Shown here: positions 60,743 to 64,000 of the stretch, piece by piece | Layout of the letters: the number at the start of each line of letters is the position of its first letter | Numbering within the stretch: the first letter of the stretch is position 1 | Assembly (NCBI GenBank): GCA_040954595.2 | Contig: CM082584.2 | Location: forward strand, 6,014,001-6,078,000 | DNA: 64,000 nt | Source of the DNA: Balanoglossus misakiensis | Taxonomy: Eukaryota; Hemichordata | Reading direction: 5' to 3' | Translations under genes and position numbers: made by a program | The notes under the pieces: model-generated | Seen by the model: the letters and a program-made list of their open reading frames with translations, nothing else | What the model was told of the DNA's origin: nothing | Databases searched by the model: none

Positions 60743-63528
60743 GGGCAGATGAAGGGTGCTGGTATTCGTAGCATGCTATTGTTCTATACGTGCTATAATG
60801 ATCTTTACTCTCTCACTTCAGGTCCCTTTGCCGAATGTCATAGCAAGGTCAACTACGAAGATTACTTTGGTGCCTGTATGTTTGATCTCTGTGCCAAGCT
60901 GCCAGATGAAAACGGTGTATGCATGAATGCTGAGGCATATGCCCAGGCCTGTTTGGATCACTTCATTCCCATCGAGTGGCGAAGCGATGTTTTCTGTCGT
61001 AAGTTCACAAGTCTAAAACTCACAAATATACAGGTGATAGATATCAGAAGATTCTGGCTGTATAGTTAAATCTACGCATGGATTAATCCTTCTCAATTAG
61101 ACGTGACCATTACAGTACTGTTGGTAAAACGTATCGTTTTCCGGGTTAATAAATGTCAAGTTCATCCACTACCCCTGTATATAAACCACTGCACCCTGTT
61201 CAGAATAAGTAAACAACACTTATCGTCATGTCAGGGGTGACGGTGTCGAATGAGTTAATATTTAATCACGGTCACACTGTTTCTCGATTCTGGCACTAAT
61301 ACACCCATTGCAATGTTTGTCTTACACCTCAGCTGCTGTCGCTTGCGACGTGGATAAAGTTTACAACGTCAGCACGTCAGCGTGCACGTCAACGTGCAGT
61401 AGCCAAACACCATACTACCAATGCCCGGAGAGACGTCTAGTCGATGGCTGTGTCTGTCCTCAGGGTAAAGTGGTTGGAACGTACGGAGACTGTGTACCTG
61501 TTGAGCAATGCCCGTGCGATTATCAGGGCCAGGCTGTCGAGGTAAGAATTTTAATTAATGTGAAATATGCGTTTACTGTATTATTCTAAAATCAGCAATA
61601 CTATTCAACGTTCACAAACGCCAACGTGTACATACTTCACTTTATATAATTCTTTGACCAGATTGTGGGTTAGTTTATACGCCGACTGCCATAAATCCAC
61701 AGAAAGAAACTCTTCTTTAAAGCAGTATACAATATAACCCATCATGAAAGACGGTATTTTAGAATCGTGTCTGGGGCTGCTGAAGTTCTCGGCACATGAC
61801 GCAACATACACTGTACTCTCTGCATGTTTCAAACCTCCACTCCCCCCCCCCCACCCCCAGTTCGGCGACGTGATTGTGGCAGAGGGATGCTATGAAGCAT
61901 GTACCTGCATGGAAAATGGTGTTCTGGATTGTAACGCAATCAGATGTGACCCCAACGCTTTCTGTGGTGAGAAGGATGGAGTGTATGGATGTCACTGCGG
62001 CGTAGGATTCATCGGAGACGGCATTCGCTGTTCAAGTGAGGAGCCAAGTAAGGGATTAATATGTTAATGTATTGTTGTAGTCAGGCTGTTGGCAGATATA
62101 TTAAAACTGTCGTTCGAAAAGCACAGTACACGTACTCCAGATCTAACAGACTTGTTATGTATTTACAATAAAATGAGAACAGACATGGTCAATTTGCTAT
62201 TTTATTATTTAAGCTGAGTATAGATATATGTCCAAATTGTCAGATGTCGCTTTTTATTGGTGGGCATGATCTTTGTGGCGCATAATTTTATCACTCCAGT
62301 GTGTGTTATTTGAGACCGTACAAGCATGCGGTTGTGAAACTGAGTGTCTCATTATCTTTAGGGCGATGAGCCAATCAATACAAACTTTAAATAAATCACA
62401 TTCTGATCGATACATTGACAGCCAATCAATTCAGAACTGAAATTTATCATATTCTGATCGATACCCTACAGGCCAGGTGTTGTGCGAGCCCAACCCATGT
62501 GTAAATGGTGATTGTGAAAAGCACATCAATTACTACACATGTGTGTGTCAGTCTGGATTCCAAGGTGTCCATTGCGATGTTGGTAAGTGGTTGTTGAATT
62601 CCTTAATTGCGCCAATGCCAAGAAAATACAGAAGGACATTCGGATGGGCAGACAGGCAAACAAATAAACAAACAATGGCAGATCGAAAGACAAATCGTTA
62701 TGCTGCCTTGAAAAGTATTATTACCTACAACTAAAATGTGGTGGTATCACTATAGTCAGAATACAATTAAATGTGTGAATCTTGATTATAAAATTGATCC
62801 AGTTATGTACTAACGTGTCATTTCTTTGTTTGTCTTGCAACAGCTATTGGTTCCTGCGACCAAAATCCATGCAGCCACGGCGGTGCCTGTATCGTTGAAG
62901 ATGACGGCTACATCTGTTTGTGCACAGATGGGTACTCTGGCGATAACTGTGAACACCGTGAGTCATGTGACTGTTTTGAGTCAATATCATTGAACCCGTG
63001 TGTCCAGATGTAGAATTCTCCACGTGCAAGTTTGTCATTGAAACTAATTTTACTGTCATGGGCACAATATTTTCTCAAATATCTACAATTCGTGTGTCCC
63101 TGACTATCGACAATTAACTGATATGGTTGCTGTACTTTTTATAGGAACGACATGTTATTCCTGTGTTGATGCAAGAGGCAACGAACAGTGCAATGAGAAC
63201 GTTGAGGAGTGCATTTTGGATCAAGTAAGTGGGATTTGTATAACAGTCTTTCATTGCGATGCTTGAGAATAATGATCAGTTGGTACTATTTTGAAATAAA
63301 TAAAATACTATATGCATGACTTCACATGGTATCTTGCCTATGTATAGTCATTCCGCGCATCTCTGTCATCATGGCCACCAAAAAGCATTGAACAGCAAAT
63401 ACTAACTAAAGTCTGTAAGCACGAATAACGCATTGACTGTTTTCTCTTCTCAGTCGGTATGTGAGACAAGGCTTACTCTTGGGGAAGGAGGAGACATATT
63501 AGTCAGCAAAGGCTGCGTACAGCAGTCG
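38218..63528 (+). CDS. Gene B: paralogue of gene A, giant mosaic protein with 40 CCPs; 3' end beyond the window
   Basis: 33 exons are joined: 38218-38281, 38755-38808, 40122-40312, 40970-41109, 41609-41721, 42005-42148, 42454-42738, 43504-43740, 44297-44347, 44810-45130, 45858-46088, 46536-46823, 47158-47394, 47795-48003, 48234-48341, 48683-48832, 49430-49550, 49836-50006, 50273-50481, 50890-51067, 51428-58975, 59218-59331, 59564-59775, 59909-60016, 60154-60309, 60465-60633, 60822-60998, 61333-61541, 61861-62035, 62472-62582, 62844-62957, 63145-63224, 63454-63528. They sum to 12,750 nt, exactly 4,250 codons, with no internal stop in the joined segments I read. The order from the second cassette on matches gene A exon for exon. 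The third LU exon, VWC-like, furin, stalk and transmembrane exons should lie after 64000. The N-terminus differs from gene A. Confidence 0.87.
40122..41721 (+). CDS. Gene B exons 3-5: two PCSK9-C-terminal-like cysteine modules
   Basis: Exons 40122-40312, 40970-41109 and 41609-41721 encode two similar units. Unit 1 has [24 protein letters not shown] and VTCATVTC. Unit 2 has [25 protein letters not shown] and CSVYARC. The C-x2-G-x2-L-x-(G/S)-C start, mid cysteine and terminal xARC/xVTC resemble the repeated modules of the PCSK9 C-terminal (cysteine/histidine-rich) domain. Family assignment is from pattern memory and needs a profile search. Gene A has no counterpart between its exon 2 and first FN3 exon. 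Confidence 0.55.
42005..42148 (+). CDS. Gene B exon 6: single EGF-like domain (shortened version of the EGF-pair exon)
   Basis: A 144-nt phase 1-1 exon encodes [12 protein letters not shown], then a six-cysteine EGF ([14 protein letters not shown] to YGGTSC). It aligns to the second half of the EGF-pair exons. Its acceptor GCAG/GT falls exactly where those exons read GCA GGT inside the first EGF. The first EGF has been lost. Confidence 0.8.
42454..42738 (+). CDS. Gene B exon 7: FN3' domain, diverged copy
   Basis: A 285-nt phase 1-1 exon carries [35 protein letters not shown] and [11 protein letters not shown]. It is the most diverged of the four FN3' copies in the window. It keeps the [11 protein letters not shown] cysteine pair. 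Confidence 0.7.
43504..43740 (+). CDS. Gene B exon 8: HYR domain, cassette 1
   Basis: A 237-nt phase 1-1 exon with [37 protein letters not shown] and CEFDVIVQ. It is closest to gene A 4356-4592, so these are the orthologous first HYR exons. Confidence 0.78.
44297..44347 (+). CDS. Gene B exon 9: 17-codon linker
   Basis: A 51-nt phase 1-1 exon reads [17 protein letters not shown], the same length and position as gene A 5369-5419. Conservation of length, phase, NDGS/NNGS and one cysteine argues that it is a real micro-exon. Confidence 0.65.
44810..45130 (+). CDS. Gene B exon 10: FN3-like domain
   Basis: A 321-nt phase 1-1 exon almost identical to the gene A FN3 exons ([16 protein letters not shown]). 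It starts the cassette shared with gene A cassette 2. Confidence 0.8.
45500..45637. mobile_element. MITE with terminal inverted repeats (gene B copy)
   Basis: TGTCACATTCCCGCT at 45500-45514 is mirrored by AGCGGGAACATGACA at 45623-45637, with CACCGAGGCGACACCTTGAT inside as in the gene A copy. Flanking intron sequence is also homologous, so both copies descend from one insertion before the gene duplication. Confidence 0.7.
45858..46088 (+). CDS. Gene B exon 11: two EGF-like domains
   Basis: A 231-nt phase 1-1 exon with two EGF-like domains ([11 protein letters not shown], then [14 protein letters not shown] to YGGTYC). It lacks the two extra codons of gene A 6685-6921. Confidence 0.82.
46536..47394 (+). 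CDS. Gene B exons 12-13: FN3' and HYR domains
   Basis: Exon 46536-46823 (FN3': [35 protein letters not shown]) and exon 47158-47394 ([28 protein letters not shown]) are near-identical to gene A 7064-7351 and 7686-7922. Both are phase 1-1. They end the N-terminal cassette region. Confidence 0.8.
47795..49550 (+). CDS. Gene B exons 14-17: vWD domain 1
   Basis: Exons 47795-48003, 48234-48341, 48683-48832 and 49430-49550 match gene A vWD1 in length and phase. The GDPH motif is at 47818-47829, and [12 protein letters not shown] closes the domain. The intron before exon 48683 lacks the long microsatellite seen in gene A. Confidence 0.87.
49836..51067 (+). CDS. Gene B exons 18-20: C8, TIL and TIL-associated/EGF modules
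   Basis: Exon 49836-50006 is C8 ([17 protein letters not shown]). Exon 50273-50481 is TIL ([27 protein letters not shown]). Exon 50890-51067 gives [11 protein letters not shown] and YYEGNGYYC. Protein differences from gene A are few and mostly conservative. Confidence 0.87.
51428..58975 (+). CDS. Gene B giant exon: 40 tandem CCP/sushi domains
   Basis: One uninterrupted 7,548-nt exon (ACATAG acceptor, GTAGAT donor, phase 1-1) encodes 2,516 codons with 40 CCP modules. Odd modules carry the C-x-(D/E)-x4-5-C insertion and even modules the YPVC cysteine. Modules 39 and 40 lack both. A 12-module unit (2,271 nt) starts at 52183, 54454 and 56725; the third copy is partial. Copies 2 and 3 are almost identical. 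The first four and last six or seven modules are unique and match gene A. Confidence 0.93.
52183..57700 (+). repeat. Higher-order coding repeat, 2,271-bp unit (12 CCPs), about 2.4 copies
   Basis: Units begin at 52183, 54454 and 56725, a constant 2,271-nt (757-codon) step. The unit is exactly two CCPs (378 nt) longer than the gene A unit. Copy 1 differs from copies 2-3 mainly in modules 5-9, for example SPAYGSQ against YPVHGSQ in module 8. Confidence 0.9.
59218..60633 (+). CDS. Gene B exons 22-26: EGF and vWD domain 2
   Basis: EGF exon 59218-59331 ([13 protein letters not shown]) is followed by vWD2 exons 59564-59775, 59909-60016, 60154-60309 and 60465-60633. The GDPH motif is at 59587-59598, [14 protein letters not shown] is present, and [11 protein letters not shown] ends the domain. 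Lengths and phases equal those of gene A. Confidence 0.88.
60699..60741. repeat. (AG)n dinucleotide microsatellite
   Basis: About 20 AG units lie in the gene B intron before the second C8 exon. Confidence 0.97.
60822..62035 (+). CDS. Gene B exons 27-29: C8, TIL and TIL-associated/EGF modules after vWD2
   Basis: Exon 60822-60998 is C8 ([21 protein letters not shown]). Exon 61333-61541 is TIL ([16 protein letters not shown]). Exon 61861-62035 gives [11 protein letters not shown] and [12 protein letters not shown]. The acceptor of the last lies right after a poly-C/CCCCAC tract. A GA microsatellite precedes the C8 exon. Confidence 0.87.
62472..62957 (+). CDS. Gene B exons 30-31: two EGF-like domains
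   Basis: Exon 62472-62582 ([13 protein letters not shown] to FQGVHC) and exon 62844-62957 ([13 protein letters not shown] to YSGDNC) are each one EGF-like domain, phase 1-1. The intervening intron is only 261 bp because it lacks the gene A microsatellite. Confidence 0.87.
63145..63528 (+). CDS. Gene B exons 32-33: first two exons of the LU domain (cut by window end)
   Basis: Exon 63145-63224 ([22 protein letters not shown]) and exon 63454-63528 ([21 protein letters not shown]) correspond to gene A 22790-22869 and 23078-23152. The third LU exon with the CC-x4-CN end is not seen before 64000. In gene A the equivalent intron is 990 bp, so it is expected just beyond the window. Confidence 0.82.
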
Positions 63529-64000
63529 GTAAGTAATATCGTCAATGTGACTTTCTTATCTCAGTGTGATAACTTCAAATCTGACAATGTCTGCCAATGT
63601 CGGTCATTGTCCTTCACCCCATATGCTCGCCTCACTGCCCGTCGCAGGCTACCTTGTCTTCATATTAGCCTTTGTGAAATTCAACAAAAATAGGGATATC
63701 ACATAGTAGTAAATAGCCATGTCGTCCCAACCCTCTGTACGACGACGACAATAATTGCATTTTTGAGTTTGCACATATTGAAGCAGATATGAATGAGCAA
63801 CAGTGCAACGTCAAATACTGTTATAAGTGTAACCAGTTTTAAGTTCAAATAGACTACAGACAGTTACCAAACCTCATCTTGATATTTATCTCCACCAGAC
63901 AGAAATATCGAACTCATACCGTCCATTAACTTATAATAGGTTACATCGTTAATCTATATTTAATTCTTATCAAACTTCCTGTCTGTCTCTTGATTGCATT

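Overview
The window looks like nuclear DNA of a marine invertebrate deuterostome. An amphioxus (Branchiostoma) or hemichordate is my best guess from gene style only: short GT-AG introns, phase-1 domain exons, many microsatellites, small foldback transposons, and vWD/CCP/HYR/LU domain mixtures. No ribosomal or mitochondrial marker fixes the species. There are no bacterial operons, rRNAs or CRISPR arrays. Nearly all short open frames are shadows of exons or of microsatellites.

Layout: two tandem paralogous genes on the + strand fill most of the window, with about 10.9 kb of gene-poor DNA between them. Gene A (374-27294) enters already past its first exon and is otherwise complete to its stop codon. 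I can chain 37 exons in one continuous reading frame; the sum is an exact multiple of three, giving about 4,315 residues in the window. Gene B (38218 to beyond 64000) starts with a signal-peptide exon and is cut by the window end after 33 exons (about 4,250 codons).

Both genes encode giant extracellular mosaic proteins. The order is FN3 / EGF pair / FN3-like / HYR cassettes, then vWD-C8-TIL, then a huge CCP (sushi) rod, EGF, a second vWD-C8-TIL, two EGFs and a Ly6/uPAR (LU) domain. In gene A the rest is visible: a VWC-like segment, a furin-type RKRRD site, one transmembrane helix and a short cytoplasmic tail. The proteins are therefore probably type I membrane (or shed) adhesion, matrix or immune-surface molecules. 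The exact function is unknown.

The two genes differ at the N-terminus. Gene A has two FN3-EGF2-FN3'-HYR cassettes. Gene B has two PCSK9-C-terminal-like cysteine modules and a shortened first cassette.

The most striking part is the CCP rod: 36 modules in A and 40 in B, each set carried by one uninterrupted exon of 6.8 or 7.5 kb. The modules alternate between two five-cysteine types and are arranged in higher-order repeats of 10 CCPs (1,893 bp, A) or 12 CCPs (2,271 bp, B). Recombinant modules at the junctions show how the arrays were reshaped. Extra cysteines alternate in a way that suggests disulfides between neighbouring CCPs.

The spacer 27295-38217 holds diverged repeats, a TIR-bearing MITE inside a ~100-bp tandem repeat, microsatellites, one possible first exon of a small secreted peptide, and a TATA/Inr core promoter just upstream of gene B.
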